The notes: generated from the letters alone by a model not told the origin. A stretch of DNA of 48,233 bases from Hirudo medicinalis (GCA_011800805.1 MPNW01000221.1:84616-132848), one strand, 5' to 3'; positions 1 through 12,357 are shown, numbered from the stretch's first letter. Program-made: numbers and translations.

Positions 1-1
1 G

Positions 2-145
2 TTAGCCAGAGAAAAACATTCTTTAAAAGTTCGGAATCTTCTTGATAAGTTTTTGTTTAAATTCCGACTTGAACGAAGAACAAAGTCTGAGACTCAGGAG
101 GTCTTCAGACTTTCAAGAAATGATTCGAATCAAAGCTTGTTATGA
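2..145 (+). CDS. possible 3' end of a gene running off the left edge
   Basis: An open frame enters from the left edge and ends in TGA at 143-145, giving 47 codons. The peptide is basic and polar (it starts LAREKHSLKVRNLL and ends SRNDSNQSLL), like a cytoplasmic tail or the last exon of a larger protein. An AATAAA polyadenylation signal lies at 505-510, which would leave a 3' UTR of about 360 bases. I do not recognise a family. A chance open frame of this length is not excluded. Confidence 0.28.
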   Translation, partial: LAREKHSLKVRNLLDKFLFKFRLERRTKSETQEVFRLSRNDSNQSLL

Positions 146-2127
146 ATTTTACTGTTCTGACAGAAACATTCTCGCCGATACGTTCGTTGCTTAATTTTTA
201 AATGTAAGGTCGTCAATAGAAATTATTTACTTTAAAATTTAATTATAACGTTTCAATTAAAAGACGAATTTGGCCTTTACCAACTATTTCCTCGTGTCTG
301 AACTAAAAATTTTTTTACGCTCGATTTGTCTCTATTTCTTTTATTTAGCTTTAAATGATTTTATTATGTTGATCGCAGAACATGATTAAACCGAACAGAC
401 TTATTCAAGGCATTTCAGTCATCAGTTTTGATTGTCTTAAAATCTTAAATTGTAAGAATTGTTCACGAAAGTTACCTTGAAATTGATGTTTTTATGTTGA
501 AGGAAATAAAGTTATATTTTTACACAAAACTCGAGAACTTTGCCTGAAGCTTGTCCCTCTTTGAAGTTTGTGAAAAAGTTGTAAATGATAAATTTCCTCG
601 TTAAAATGAAAAAATGATGACTTCGATGTTTGACGTTTGCAAAGATGGACTTAAGAGTGGACTTAAGATATCAAGTCTTGAAATTTGAAGCTTGCAAAGA
701 GTAAAATTTAAATAACACAAATTTCACAAAAGACTGAATATCGAAAAATTATTTTGTAACTTGGTAGTAAATGTGTGATAAATTTCGAATATTAAATTCC
801 TTTCATTGACATAGGATATTGTTCTAAGGTTTGATGTTAAAAATGTCCATCACTGTCGAATGGCATGCAGAGTTGTTCCTCTGAGGAAGCAGGTTACAGA
901 TGGTGATGTTCCAGGCGATTGGTTTTGATGGAAAGGTCAGTCTAGGACTCCATGTTCCAATGCAACAGAACAACTCCAGAAACTAAACCACACATGCTTG
1001 AAACCATGTGAGGAGACCAAGCATATTTGTTCTTACTACAAAAATTATTAATTGCATTTTTGAAAACTTCAAAAGTTAGCAACTGCAAATAATTTAACAT
1101 TACATTATGTTAGATGTGATTCAATAGATAAATCTTTCCAAACCTACATTATATTTAAGAATAACTTATCATTGCACAGCAGCTACTTGAAAGTCTAACG
1201 TTGAAAAAAGACAAAAAGATGTCCTAAATGAATGTCGAGGATCTTCAATTTCCCTTAACCAATTACCTTTCCCTTTAATTCCATCCACTGTCGATGGAAG
1301 TTACAGTAAATCTTAATCGATGCGACTCCACAATTGTTCCCTTGAAAATCGACGGTCGTGTTGAAATTGAGCTGCTCTTTTTATTTTGGAAACAAATTGG
1401 AAAAGTTACATTCCTGGAATTTCCATCGAGAATAAAACGCTTGATCCTCTTTCTTACGTCGTCAAACATTTCCGATTTTGTTTGTTCTTTTTTTTTCAAA
1501 TTCAGTAATTTGTTCACCCATAACTCACCAAGTAACGAATATGAATGTCCTAAAAGTGAGGCTTGTTTTTTCTCGTTTATTTATTATTTATGAAGAGGTC
1601 TTTGATGTGTCTCTACCTTTGAAATCTCAGAACTGAGATTTTTTTGTTTTGTTTAATTTGTTGACCTTAAAAATGTAAATCATGCAAAATAATAACTACA
1701 AAGTAAGCATTATTCAAATAACCGAGGATCAGTAAACATCCTAAAAGATGCATTCAATAATCTATCTTTTTTTTACTTTAATTCACAATCGAATGAATCG
1801 CCACCAAACTTTGAATGAACTCCACAATAAGTGCAATGTAAAAATAAGTTATCTAACTTTCTTGGAGTTAAATCAATTAATTTCAAATGAATTACATCTT
1901 ATAGAAATTAAATTATTCCATCGATATCTCAACATTTCAAAAAATTGTTTTCCTCTCGAATAAATACGTTCGAACGAATATCTTCATTTGAAAGACCTTA
2001 AGGCATCCGCCTAAGATATCTCCCATCAAAATGGACGCTTGTCTTATCTTCAGAATCAAATTCTTCCAAGAATTATCTGGCCTTGTATCTCCAATTCTAT
2101 TAGGATTTTTTTTTCGTTTGAATGTCC
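146..2127. other. AT-rich stretch without a supported gene
   Basis: I see no exon with convincing splice sites or family resemblance here. The short open frames near 1,294-1,593 and 1,748-1,963 are low in complexity. The segment at about 840-1,020 is somewhat richer in GC, but I could not assign it to anything. Confidence 0.5.
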
Positions 2128-2226
2128 GTCCATCCATCCATTCATCAATGCACCCTTCCATCCATTCATCGATGCATCAATACATCCATTCATCGATGCA
2201 TCAATACATCCATCCATCCATCCATT
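2128..2226. repeat. CATC/ATCGATGCAT minisatellite
   Basis: Tandem units of about 24 bases built from CATCCATTCATCGATGCAT followed by CAATA repeat about three times, framed by CCAT tetranucleotide runs. The open frames here on both strands only reflect this periodicity. Confidence 0.85.
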
Positions 2227-2508
2227 CACCTCCAAATCCAATTCCAACCTTCCATGCAGTGTAATCTATTAATTCATGAATTTTCATAATTAAAAATCAA
2301 AGAAAACAAAATTTAAAAAAATTTGAAAAATTGTTTAAAAAATAAAATATTGCAAATAAACCGTTAAACTGTTCTTGAAACTGCTTTAAGTCCTGTTATC
2401 GATAAAATATTGTAATTTTCTCGATTTCTTTTTAATAATCGCAACTCTCCTCATGCAATTATTAAAACATTATTTAAAACACTCAACAGTAAACATTGCT
2501 ATCGTTTG

Positions 2509-2569
2509 ATGTTGTTGTTGATGATGATGATGATGATGTTGTCGTCGTTGTTGTTGTCGTTGTTGTCGT

Positions 2570-2655
<86 letters not shown>

Positions 2656-2720
2656 GTTGTTGTTGTTGTTGTTTGTTGTTTGTTGTTTGTTGTTGTTTGT
2701 TGTTGTTGTTGTTGTTGTTT
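2509..2720. repeat. TTG/GTT trinucleotide microsatellite
   Basis: A nearly pure GTT run is interrupted by GTC units at the left and by TTGTTTG units at the right, with a short GAT run at 2,519-2,537. A second short GTT run is at 2,837-2,852. The poly-Val, poly-Leu and poly-Thr frames are artefacts of the repeat. Confidence 0.95.
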
Positions 2721-2721
2721 N
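2721..2721. other. single-N assembly join
   Basis: A single undetermined base sits at the right end of the microsatellite, next to a T homopolymer. This is a likely contig join, and the true repeat length is unknown. Confidence 0.8.
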
Positions 2722-3129
2722 GTTTTTTTTTTTTAAGTTCTTCCAGTTGCATTCCTCATTGTGTTCATTATGTATTCAACAATCTAGTACCAGATTGGAT
2801 ATTTGTTACAAGACATTTGTTGTGTCTGTTATCATCGTTGTTGTTGTTGTTGATTGACGTCCGACATAGCTAATTTGACTTTTGAAGATCCTATTCTTTT
2901 TAACAATAGCAAGAAACGCAACGAGGCGTGCTGATTTTCTCATCTTGTTTTTCAACACTCAATTTATAAATTGGAAACATCATCATTCGATTCTTGAGAA
3001 ATCATCCGTGGAAATGTAAGCAGATTTGCAATCCGTCTGGTTGCAATTTTTGTTGCAACAACATTGTTCATAGTCGGCGAGAAATCATTCAACATTTTAG
3101 AAAGTTCCGTAAAACAAATAAAATTTGTA

Positions 3130-3480
3130 ATAACAATTTTCGGCCGAAATATGATCTGCCCGGGAGCGAAAGTTTAGAAATATCCGACCATTTCCATGAC
3201 AACGCTTCCAATTCATCTCGTGGGGTCGTTTCCAATTCACGGCATTCCACTGGATGGTACGACGTCATAACATTTTGCGTGAATCAATGAAAAGATCAAC
3301 AGAGCTTCTTCGTGTCTGAAGCTCGAGAACCGAGTGAACCGACAGCGTTTTATGAGCCCATCCGCGGTCGGAACGTGAGCCAATTCTCCGAATGGCGAGG
3401 TGTGGTCAGAAATTGCTACCATCGTGGTGTTTTACAACGTAATGTTACATTGCAGCGCTGTAATTTTGCTTAACAAGTAT
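3130..3480. other. GC-richer island, unassigned
   Basis: This segment has clearly more GC and CpG than its surroundings. It contains a near-match to a cAMP-response element (GACGTCA, around 3,258) and overlapping open frames on both strands: 60 codons on plus at about 3,290-3,472, and 61 codons on minus at 3,237-3,422. It could be a promoter or first-exon region, or an old coding exon. I cannot choose between these. Confidence 0.25.
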
Positions 3481-3799
3481 AATTTCTAACTGGACGACAT
3501 TCTTGCAATACTTAACTATATCGCCAGCAATAAATATTCACTTGAGTATTGAAATGTTCAGCAATAAATAGCTGTTAAAATGATGATTCCACGTGTTTTC
3601 ATCTTACGACAGATAATAACGAGATGGAATTTCTTTTGCGAATCTTTTTTGATTCCCAATCAAAATCTCACTTCTGTCAAATCTTTCTAAATCCTCTGTT
3701 GAGTCAACGACTGCTTGAACGTCTTCAATATAAAACGTCAGAATATTTTCTCAATAAAATAAAACATTTCACTAACTGAATTAGTTGATTAATTAATTA

Positions 3800-4689
3800 A
3801 TTGCAGATACATTACAATGCTTGTTGATAGGTTCGGCTTTTTAATTAAGCTCTCTATTTGTGAAACATTGCTTTATTTTTGTTTCTCTCTAACAACGTTG
3901 TCAGCTGCTCCACGGAACAGTATGGTAGAAATGGTCGTAGAAGGGATTTTTATTTTGATTAGCGAAGACGGAAACTTTGAAATTTTCTATTTTGCAAATT
4001 ATTTCCACGTTGGACTGAATGTTGGATAAGTACTACGTAAGTGATGCACTTAATTTATAGAACTATAAGTTTTAATATTCATAAATTTCGTTGCGAGGCT
4101 GGAGACAATTTGCATGAAAAAAACACGGAAACTCAAAACCTGCTTCTTCATTTTCGAGACATCAGCAGAAGATGCAAAGCCATAAATTATGATTTAGCTT
4201 CGAAATTACTGCAAACTACATAAATTCTTAAGGAGATCCGCCAGGTAATAATAGTAGTAATCGATTTTATAAGTTTAATGAAATATCTTTAGATTTTTTG
4301 GACTGCTGAATTTGAATTGAAGAAAAACCACCGCCGAGATGCAAAACGAATAACCGCTCCGTGGATCTTCATGAACTCGGGCGACGTATTTCTCTTCACT
4401 TTCACTCCAGTTACAAATTCAACGACACTGAAATTCGTCAGTAGAATTTTCTGCAATTTTTTGTTGTTGTTATTTTAAGGTTAATGAAATTTTGTTTTAT
4501 ATTTTGAAAGTTCATAACGCTGACCAACAAAAAATGGATTGCAATCAAAGGAGTGAATTTAAGAAGTGATTAAAACAGTGCAGTGCAATGGATAAAGCGG
4601 TATGTGGATTTGTTGAAAGCACAAAAATTATTTGAAAAACTTAAAATTTGTTGTCTTTTAACCTTAAAGTCTGTGATGATGGACAAGCA
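3800..4689. other. non-coding stretch, weak frames only
   Basis: Short plus frames at 3,817-4,029 and 4,041-4,223 have no recognisable domain, and I found no consistent splice sites joining them. I treat the stretch as intergenic. Confidence 0.4.
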
Positions 4690-4875
4690 TTTGGATTTGG
4701 CCGGCCGAATGGTTTGCGTTCCTGCATACGGCGGTAATATCAAGAGTCATAATGTTTTGTGTTCGAAACCCAGCCTGCACTGCCGCAAGCGCCCTTGGGA
4801 GGGAGCGCTATATAAATGGCTAACAAAAAGGGTATCTAGGCTATACATATGGCGCTATATAAAGGAAGTACATTC
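4690..4875 (+). mobile_element. tRNA-derived SINE
   Basis: The head resembles an RNA polymerase III promoter. An A-box-like block (TGGCCGGCCGAATGG) starts at 4,698 and a B-box-like block (GTGTTCGAAACCC) lies around 4,760-4,773. The 3' part (CCCTTGGGAGGGAGCGCTAT, then ATAAATGG and ATGGCGCTATATAAA) matches a tail found again at 39,428-39,516 and, inverted, at 6,202-6,275 and 37,905-37,935. A tRNA-like head joined to a repeated tail is the usual plan of a SINE. Exact ends are uncertain. Confidence 0.6.
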
Positions 4876-5582
4876 ACATGATGAATCGTTTCCTAGTAAT
4901 TGCATTGATAAGCTTAGTTCGCAATGTTGTTATCACTTAAATGGAAACACGTCCAAGTACAATTTTGGAAATTGATGAAAATTGTTGCGTTGCATGCCCT
5001 TTTGTCCGAAACTTTTGTCGCAAATAATTCTGCAGAATTATTCTCTTTTTGAAAGTTTCCATAGCAGCGTAATCTCTCAATTAGCGGCGACCGATGGTTG
5101 GAAATGTGCAATGCATTGTAATGTCATCGCATCTTTGTAGAGAAACACGAACCGATGTAAAAAAGTCGAATGATTGTGGCTCAAAGTTGCATTCGCATTT
5201 GTGGATATCGATTCGTTTCAGACAACATCGGCACTAAAAGTACAAGTGCTTGAACTATGAAAACCTCCTGAGTACTGTGCACTTAACGCGTGGGCATTTC
5301 AGTACAACTTCCTACAGTTTAAATTCACCACGAAAAAGGAATTAACGTGAATTAAAATCGAAATTCAAATGAAATGTCGTAGAAAATACCTCTCGTAAAT
5401 CAACAGAGGAGACTTGAATGAACCCAACTGAAAAAAAGTTGAAATTTGATTTCCTTCCCCAAAGTGACAAATTGAGACAAATTCAATTGACGTTGTTTGC
5501 TCCTGGAAAGTGATGGAAAGAAGGTGGCAGGAATAATATTTCATTCTGATGACCGTGAGGCAGTCAATTGTCACTTTAGTCC

Positions 5583-5618
<36 letters not shown>
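5583..5618. repeat. GAT/ATG microsatellite
   Basis: A run of about 12 ATG units is followed by looser GAT-rich sequence to about 5,670. The poly-Ser and poly-Ile frames on the minus strand are artefacts. Confidence 0.9.
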
Positions 5619-5944
5619 CCATGGCGAAGATGGTTGTGATAATGATAATGATGATGGTGATAGTGATGGAAAATAAGCATGATATAAATACAATGATACA
5701 GTAACGCATAATAATGAATTTTATTTACAGCAATTTCATTCAAAGCCGAATTGTTTGAAAAATATATAAATGAGTGAACATGAACGACAAACGAAGAAAT
5801 GGCGAACACCTGCTGAACACCACCTGACATGTGGAAATGATGTTATTTTTTTCATATTAATGAAGTCGAATTGGTTCAACCTCATACCGAGACATCGATA
5901 TCTGACACTCACAGAGTTCACGTCAGTGTGTCATCAAATTTGTT

Positions 5945-6060
5945 AAGTATTATTACTCACCCTTGCCCTAATCCTGATCCTAACCCATAGTATTGTCTCT
6001 AATCTGGTGATCACGATTTTAAAAATTGAAACAATTTTTTTATCAACATCAATATACTGT
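5945..6060 (-). repeat. degenerate TTAGGG-like dispersed repeat (inverted copy)
   Basis: The plus strand shows CCCTTGCCCTAATCCTGATC then CTAACCC, so the minus strand is a degraded GGGTTAGGG run. Similar runs occur at 14,505-14,620, 32,809-32,935 and 44,440-44,590. This copy shares only the G-rich core with them, so its membership is less certain. Confidence 0.4.
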
Positions 6061-6201
6061 TATTATTAACCTGTAATTATTAGTTAAGCTTAAATTATTA
6101 ATATATTCAAAATCTTAAATATCGGCAAGGACATCCTCTAATATAAACAATATTATAATAATTCTTTACGATAAACCTTATTAACTGAGCAGATAAACTT
6201 C

Positions 6202-6275
6202 TAATAATAATAATAATAATAATAATAGTTAATTTATAATGCGCCATTTGCATAGCGTCAGAGGCGCCTAATTCT
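6202..6275 (-). mobile_element. SINE/LINE 3' tail with TTA run (inverted)
   Basis: Read on the minus strand this is GGCGCCTCTGACGCTATGCA, then AATGGCGCATTATAAATTAA, then a TTA microsatellite. That matches the tail at 39,465-39,516 and, more weakly, 4,830-4,875. The TTA run (plus-strand TAA run at 6,202-6,228) is the expected 3' terminal microsatellite. I see no element body upstream, so it is probably 5'-truncated. Confidence 0.55.
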
Positions 6276-6336
6276 ATTACTAATATTAGTTAACTCAATC
6301 AATATTTATCAACATTTCATTAAAGCAATCCTCCAG

Positions 6337-6529
6337 TACCAAATCTTGTATTGAGCAGCTAGAACTTAAGAGAAATGAACAGGTACAAAGGTCCTCATTA
6401 CGAAGAAAGCAGAGAATTGGCTTACAACAATACAATGATTCAAGTTTTGGCTTCTGTGGGAGCTTAAAGTCGAACATTGAGAGCTACAAGAGTGACTTCA
6501 CCTGCTGTGCGAGCCTCAGCCGTAAGTGG
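6337..6529 (+). CDS. candidate internal exon of an unrecognised gene
   Basis: An open frame of about 88 codons has exon-like borders. A pyrimidine-rich stretch ends in CCTCCAG at 6,336. On the right there is either a perfect GTAAGT donor after 6,521 or a GTAAGC donor after 6,529. The peptide is hydrophilic and complex (it includes QLELKRNEQVQRSSLRRKQR and DFTCCASLSRKW), unlike the low-complexity frames around it. It has no internal start codon, as expected of an internal exon. I do not recognise the protein, and partner exons were not found. Confidence 0.35.
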
Positions 6530-6539
6530 GTAAGCATTG

Positions 6540-7412
6540 AAATGTGTTTTTAAGAGAGACAATCGGTCTTGCTTGAATAAGTATTAATAAAAAATAAATT
6601 GTATATCTCTGTATTCAATTGTAAATAAATAGCAATTTAATTGTTCGCATTTATTAGCTCGCATTATATTTTCAGTTATAAATTTCGAATTTATTCTTAT
6701 AGAATTTCGTTCTATTTAGAAGTTGCTTATTAATCTGATAAGAACAAAAACATTAAGAACTTTAAACATTCAGTTTGAAATTATTACGAACCAACTAAGA
6801 TTAACATTTTACAAGTATGATTTAGCAGGTTTTCATGTAATCTGCTCAAATTTACTGACAGAATTTATTTAACATGGACAATCACATTCATAATTATACA
6901 TATATTGTTAAATTTTTTCTAGCACATCTCTCGAGATTACAACAGATCGACAGTCACATCAACTAAAGTGCGATTTTAAGAAATCCAGCTGGAAACGAAT
7001 TCAAGGAAATAGAATTTTTTTTAAATTCAATTTAAATTCATTTAAATTTAAATTCATATCAATAACGGTCCGCCTTATTCGGCGAATCAATTCAGTGTAC
7101 TTGTTAGCTATCAAATGATTCTGATCACGACATCATCGCTCGCGAAGTCTCTTAATGCTGGCAAAAAAAAGCCCAATTAATCTGTGAGACACATCAGAAA
7201 TGACAATATAATCCCGGAACAAATATCAGTGATTGTTCTACAGCTGCCTCTGCGTCAATGCTCTTCCCTGTTTAATGTTGTTTAATGCATTTGGACTTTT
7301 GTGAAACAAAGCAGGTTGTTCGAATGAATGGATCTTAAAAATTAATTAATTACTGAACGTGCAGTGCATTTACAAATAACGGTCACTAGATTTATAGATC
7401 GATTTCAACAAA
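6540..7412. other. AT-rich intergenic stretch
   Basis: No gene or repeat is recognised. This is the 3' flank of the minus-strand gene that ends at 7,413. Confidence 0.5.
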
Positions 7413-9508
7413 TCACCAGAGGATGGAGACGGTATCACCGTATTCCAATTCTTTTGTCCACTTGATGAGCTTTTCAAATTTAGCGGAAAAGTTGTTAAAT
7501 TGTTCGTTCAGTATTTTGTACGCCTCGTCAGCTCCGGACCGAGCGACTGTAACGCAATCGTGGCTAGATTCTAAAAACACAAAACCTTCCTTGGCAACTT
7601 CTTTCGACATTGTCTTCAGCTGATACTTGACTCTCGATGCGAAGACAACACCGATGAATGTCCGTGAAGAATCCACGAACCCTTCCAGGTGCTGGACGTA
7701 CAACTCGGAGTTTTTGTAGTAAACTGTCTGCATTTTAATAAGTCCACATCTTAAACTCAGCAAGCTCAAAGATAGCTCTTTAAAAGAAGCAAGCAACTTT
7801 TGGCAGTTTGTCAAGTATTCCTTTCTCGAGTGGTCGAAGGAGTTTTCAGTTGGTACGAACCGGCTGTTCTCCTTCACCTCGGTACAATCCAGTTGCTGCA
7901 ATTCTTTTATGATTCGTAGTTTGAACGAGTTGGCGAACACGGACAAGACGACCTTCATCGGATCTTGGGCTGTCTCTGGATCCGACGAATTTATCGCGTG
8001 GAGATCTTTTGTGGGAGTTGTGGGTTGAGATCTGATGTACGTTATTGTGGGTGCACTCCTCGGTGTGCTTGTGAGCCAAACCTGGAATAATAAAATCATC
8101 TCTAGTTGTTGAATCTTCGAACTGAATTTAATTAGATCTTGTTTGTTTTTTTTTATTAGCAACATAAAAAAATGAGATTATCTCAACAGTTCCCTCACCT
8201 GCCCGCTGTTTTTATTCTTTGCAAATCTCGGAGTAATTTCTCTCGGTTGCACATCGAAACTCGTGCCTTCGTGAATCACATCTCCATCAGAAAATAACTT
8301 TCTTCGGCATTTTATGTTCGGTTGAACCGCCGAGGCAGACGATTTTGGTCGGAGGCTGAAAAATTTTTTGAGAGCCGAAAACGAAGACTTCCTTTTCTTC
8401 TCCGGCAGAGGCAAACTGGACGTGTTGAATTCGAAAGCAGATTGAGGAGTTGAATCAAGTGACTTGACTTTTGCGTACTTTCTGTTGTGGCTGTGTTTAT
8501 CTGGCGGTGTAATCGTGTCCAGACTACCGAACGAAGAAGTCGACAAAGAGTCACGCGGAATATCGGAAAGTCCAGAAACGACCAAACGGAGGTTCAAAGG
8601 GTTTCTGTTTTTAATTGAGTGATTTTTTTCGGTGGAGGCGCTTTTTTTATTTTTGGGAGTTGAAAGGCATTCATTCAAATTGTCGGGTTGAACCGAAACA
8701 CATCGACGGTATTTTGACAAATTCACTTCTGATTTAAAAGATGAGACTGCTTGTTTTTTGTCATTTTTCTGCACTTCACTTTTGAAGGTATTAAATTTGC
8801 TTTGACATTTTAAATCTCCTCTCGCAAATGTTGATACATCTGGCGATTTGGAGATGGAACTGAGAGAAATTTGGGATGAAAACATATCTCGTTTCGTTTT
8901 GAAAGCGGATGTCAAACTCTGACCAACGACTCTCAGTTGGCGGAAATCTTTCGAAGCGCTTAAAATCGCATCGCTTCCAAGTCCTGCTTTATTCGTTATA
9001 TCTGGCTCAATAGAATTTGATGGAACTTCATTTAAGGGGTTCATTCTCTTTCCTCTTTCTTGAAAAATGCAATCAGTGGAAATATTACGTACTCTTCTTT
9101 CATTATTCAGTAAAGAAGGCATCTCTTGACCCGACATGGGATCCGTAAATCCTTTATAGGCCGAATTTAATTCCGGTGTCCTGAGTTTAATTTGACATTT
9201 TTCGAGATTTCGCGGCATGCGCACCTGGAGATCACGAGAGAGAATTCGTTGGCAATTTTGCTCGTAAGTTTGCTTCTTAAATTCTGCAGGTTCCTTAATG
9301 AAGGTTCCTTCTGTTAATTGATTACCTGCGGCTTCATGTGGGGCTAACCTCAGCGAGGTGCCTGTCGAAATCTGGCACACCTTAGAGCCTGGGAATTCGT
9401 TCAGAGTTGTTGCTCGAGGATTTTGTTCGCGCGTGCCATTCTTGTCCGTGCTAAACCAACTGTCTGTATCACTGCCTAGACCACTGTCGTTGTCCAGAAT
9501 TGTTTTGG
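7413..9508 (-). CDS. unrecognised protein, last two exons (disordered N part, helical C part)
   Basis: Two exons read on the minus strand: 9,508 down to 8,199, and 8,081 down to 7,413 (TGA at 7,413-7,415). The 117-base intron has a GTGAGG donor and a TTATTCCAG acceptor, and both sides are in phase 0. The first exon opens without an ATG after an acceptor-like CAACAG at about 9,509, so one or more 5' exons must lie further right and were not found. The seen part is about 660 residues. The first ~435 are rich in Ser, Lys and Asn and look disordered, with an early DNDSGLGSDTDSW stretch and a basic KKRKSSFSALKKFF patch that could bind kinases or membranes. The last ~190 are predominantly helical with regular hydrophobic spacing, perhaps a helical bundle. 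This could be a cytoskeletal or signalling scaffold, but that is only a guess from composition. Confidence 0.75.
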
Positions 9509-9559
9509 CTGTTGCGATGAAGACGTTGTAATGCAATGTAAATAAATTTGTAATTTGAA

Positions 9560-12158
9560 GTGCAAAAAAAGTATTAAATCGTCAACTTATATATTTTCAT
9601 TTGACTTCAATAATTACTTGTTTATTTTGTTAAGTTAAAATCAAATTAAAATTAGTTCATTAAAAACCTTTGACAGGCGAATCCATGCCTCACAAAATAC
9701 TGTCGATTTCTTGCAAAACTTCCTAAAATAAAATATTCACCAATTACTTATGTTTGGCCACAACAGTTCCTTCATTTTTGTCTTCATTCATTCATTCACT
9801 CGTCCATTCATACATTCATTCATTCAATATTCTTGAAGCAACGCGATTCATTCATAAGCCATCAAAAGGCTTTCAGAGACTGCATTAATCCGGTTTTTGA
9901 TTAGTTTGAAGATTTTATTTTTCTTTCTTTTCAAATTTTCATTTTTCGATGTCGACGAAAACAACAACAGCTCTAAGATGAGGGATTATTTCCTTCAATC
10001 ACTTTTAAAGTGCCTTAGAGCTTTTCAAAGTAACAAAAAGGTTTTGATAGAAAAACGTCGTCATGTTCGATGGGAACATTCTGCAATGTGATGTAGGAAG
10101 TCCATAAACAAACTTTAATGCACTATATTTTTTAGATATTTATATGCAATAAATATGTCAAAGCGGTAAAAGCCAGGAGTTTAAATGAATTTCTGATTAT
10201 ATCTTTCAAGTGGAAAATCACATTAAATATGTTAATTATCGAATTGTCCGCTCAAAAAGTTGGATTGCTTGACACCGACAAGGCTTAGCACCGTTATGAA
10301 TCAATGGTATTAGGAGACTTAATGTGCCATCGTTTGATTTAAGCTGCAGATACTCGCGGATTGTGCTACTAGCAATCATTGGTGCCATAGTTTCTCGTAA
10401 TGGATAATGATAATACTATGATTATTAATAATACTATAAATTATGATATGATATTTATTAATATTAATAATTTATAATTTTCAAATATAATTATTAAATA
10501 ATATTTAGTAACCATTTGTAAAGTTCTGTGACATTGTTTCTCACTAAAATTGGATGATTAGATTCAAAGAATTTGAAAAAAAAATCAACATTTCCATCCA
10601 CGGACTTTGTAGCTTTCCTAGGAAGACACGAGTAAAATGATGTCGCTAAAAGGAATTTTTTGCATTCACTTCGAACAATGTTTCATTTTATAAATTAAAT
10701 AATTAAATAATTAAAATATCCATCAATTTTTCAATAATTACTTTCAGCTGTTTGACCGATCCCTCTCGCAGTCTGAATTTAATGCATTAAATTGGCAATC
10801 CAAATCTGACTGCTATAATTAATTGGTAAAATTGAACGTAATACTTTTATTGACAGGTTAACTATTTCCACAGCTCAGTTAACTACTTGATCAATCCAAA
10901 TTAGTAAATCTAGCGGCACATCGATTTTGTCACGAAGCGATTCAAAAGAATAGACGGCCTCACAAATAAACCGCTCACCGAGATAATTGCTAATTTTATG
11001 AGCGGCTAATCACTGGTTACATCCCTGGATTTGTGTTGCAAATAGGCGGCATGAAATTGTAGGGCAACTTAGGACAAATGTTCGACAATGCCTGGATTGT
11101 GGGACTCCTGTGAACCCCATGGCATTGAACCATGGCTCGTTAAAAAAATAATCAGTGCTTTGAAGGAATAAAAAATATTGCTTTGTACTAAATTTTTTTT
11201 TTTTAATTTGGATAAAATGTTGATGGTGAAGTCGATGATTATGATGATGGTGGTGATGATAGCGATAGTCTTCCTCCAACTCAATCATATCAAAATAACT
11301 TGATGATGTCTAAAGTTTGTGATTTGGTCTTTTCTCCATTTAGTCTCATATTTAAAAATCTCAAATGTTCCATTCATTTGTCGACATTAGAGATTAAACT
11401 CACCAGCGACAAACTGTGAGTCCAAACAAATGAATCAGGAACAAGATTTTTTTGTTCAACATCTCAACTTCACTCATTCTTACTGCGATTGTCAACAAAT
11501 ATTTGTTGCTCTCATTCGCTCGATGTTTCCATGATTATGACGAGCACTTCTCAGATGCAAGTACCTGTATTTGTTTGCTTAAGAAATGCTTTTGAGTACG
11601 ATGGACGTTTGTGTCCTCAAAACTGAATATAAAAATTATCAATTTGAATTTTGCGTAGAAAGTAGTTTTCAAAAATGTACTGACATGCATACAAACAAAA
11701 TAATAATGACAATAAAAACTATATGTGCAATTCGACATTCATTTCAAAATAGAGATGATTTTAGACATGCAGTTCTTAGATGTCAGACGACTCAACAAAT
11801 GATTACATACATACCAAGTACATACCTGGGTCCTAATTTTTCACTCAACATTTTCACAGATAATAAGAAATAATAAATCCAGGAATGTTTTATTAGCTCG
11901 ACTTATTTGATGGTTTGTTATTTTTAATTAAATTTGTAATTAATGAACGCCTTTTAATTGTTACCACAGATATTAAACACGCTTAAAGTAGTTTACAAAT
12001 ATTTATTAAGACTCGACTTAAAATGCACCTTCAATTAAGACCAGGCATGTGGTGAAATTCAGAAAAGAATGTCTAATTTTAAGCAAAAATTAGTTTTATT
12101 TTGTTCTAATTTAAAAAAAAAATTGTTTAAGAAGGCACTTACTTCAAATCTAATTCAG
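9560..12158. other. AT-rich stretch, no firm gene
   Basis: A CATT-type simple repeat lies at 9,784-9,826. Missing 5' exons of the minus-strand gene may be here, but I could not identify them. A 95-codon plus frame at 11,586-11,873 starts at an ATG and has mixed composition, but no family resemblance or splice support. Confidence 0.4.
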
Positions 12159-12263
12159 GCTTTCAAGAAGTTCCTCAACGAAAAAAGTCCAAGTCCGCTG
12201 TCGAACGAGCGAATCTCAATGAGACATTTCAGGTCTGCCAACGAGTACAATCTAACTAGATAA
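12159..12263 (+). CDS. candidate terminal exon of an unrecognised gene
   Basis: After the acceptor TCTAATTCAG (ending 12,158) a phase-0 frame of 34 residues ends in TAA at 12,261-12,263. The peptide (AFKKFLNEKSPSPLSNER, ending SANEYNLTR) is polar, more GC-rich than its flanks, and typical of a cytoplasmic tail. The same frame is open back to about 12,060, so the left border is uncertain. No upstream partner exons were found. Confidence 0.3.
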   Translation, partial: AFKKFLNEKSPSPLSNERISMRHFRSANEYNLTR

Positions 12264-12333
12264 CTTATGGCACTGCTCTATGTGTGATCCATTGTTATTA
12301 TTGCAGTTCTTGTTACTATTGTTAGAACTGTCA

Positions 12334-12357
12334 TTGTTGTTGTTGTTGTTGTTGTTA
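12334..12357. repeat. short GTT microsatellite
   Basis: About seven GTT units followed by TAGAATC and a T run. Confidence 0.85.

Noticed and set aside
2483..2873. Long homopolymeric frames (poly-Thr, poly-Val, poly-Leu)
   Set aside because: They are translations of the TTG microsatellite and span an N.
4740..4775. A tRNA gene, suggested by the B-box-like GTTCGAAAC
   Set aside because: No cloverleaf with paired acceptor and anticodon stems can be drawn; the block is better explained as the head of a SINE.
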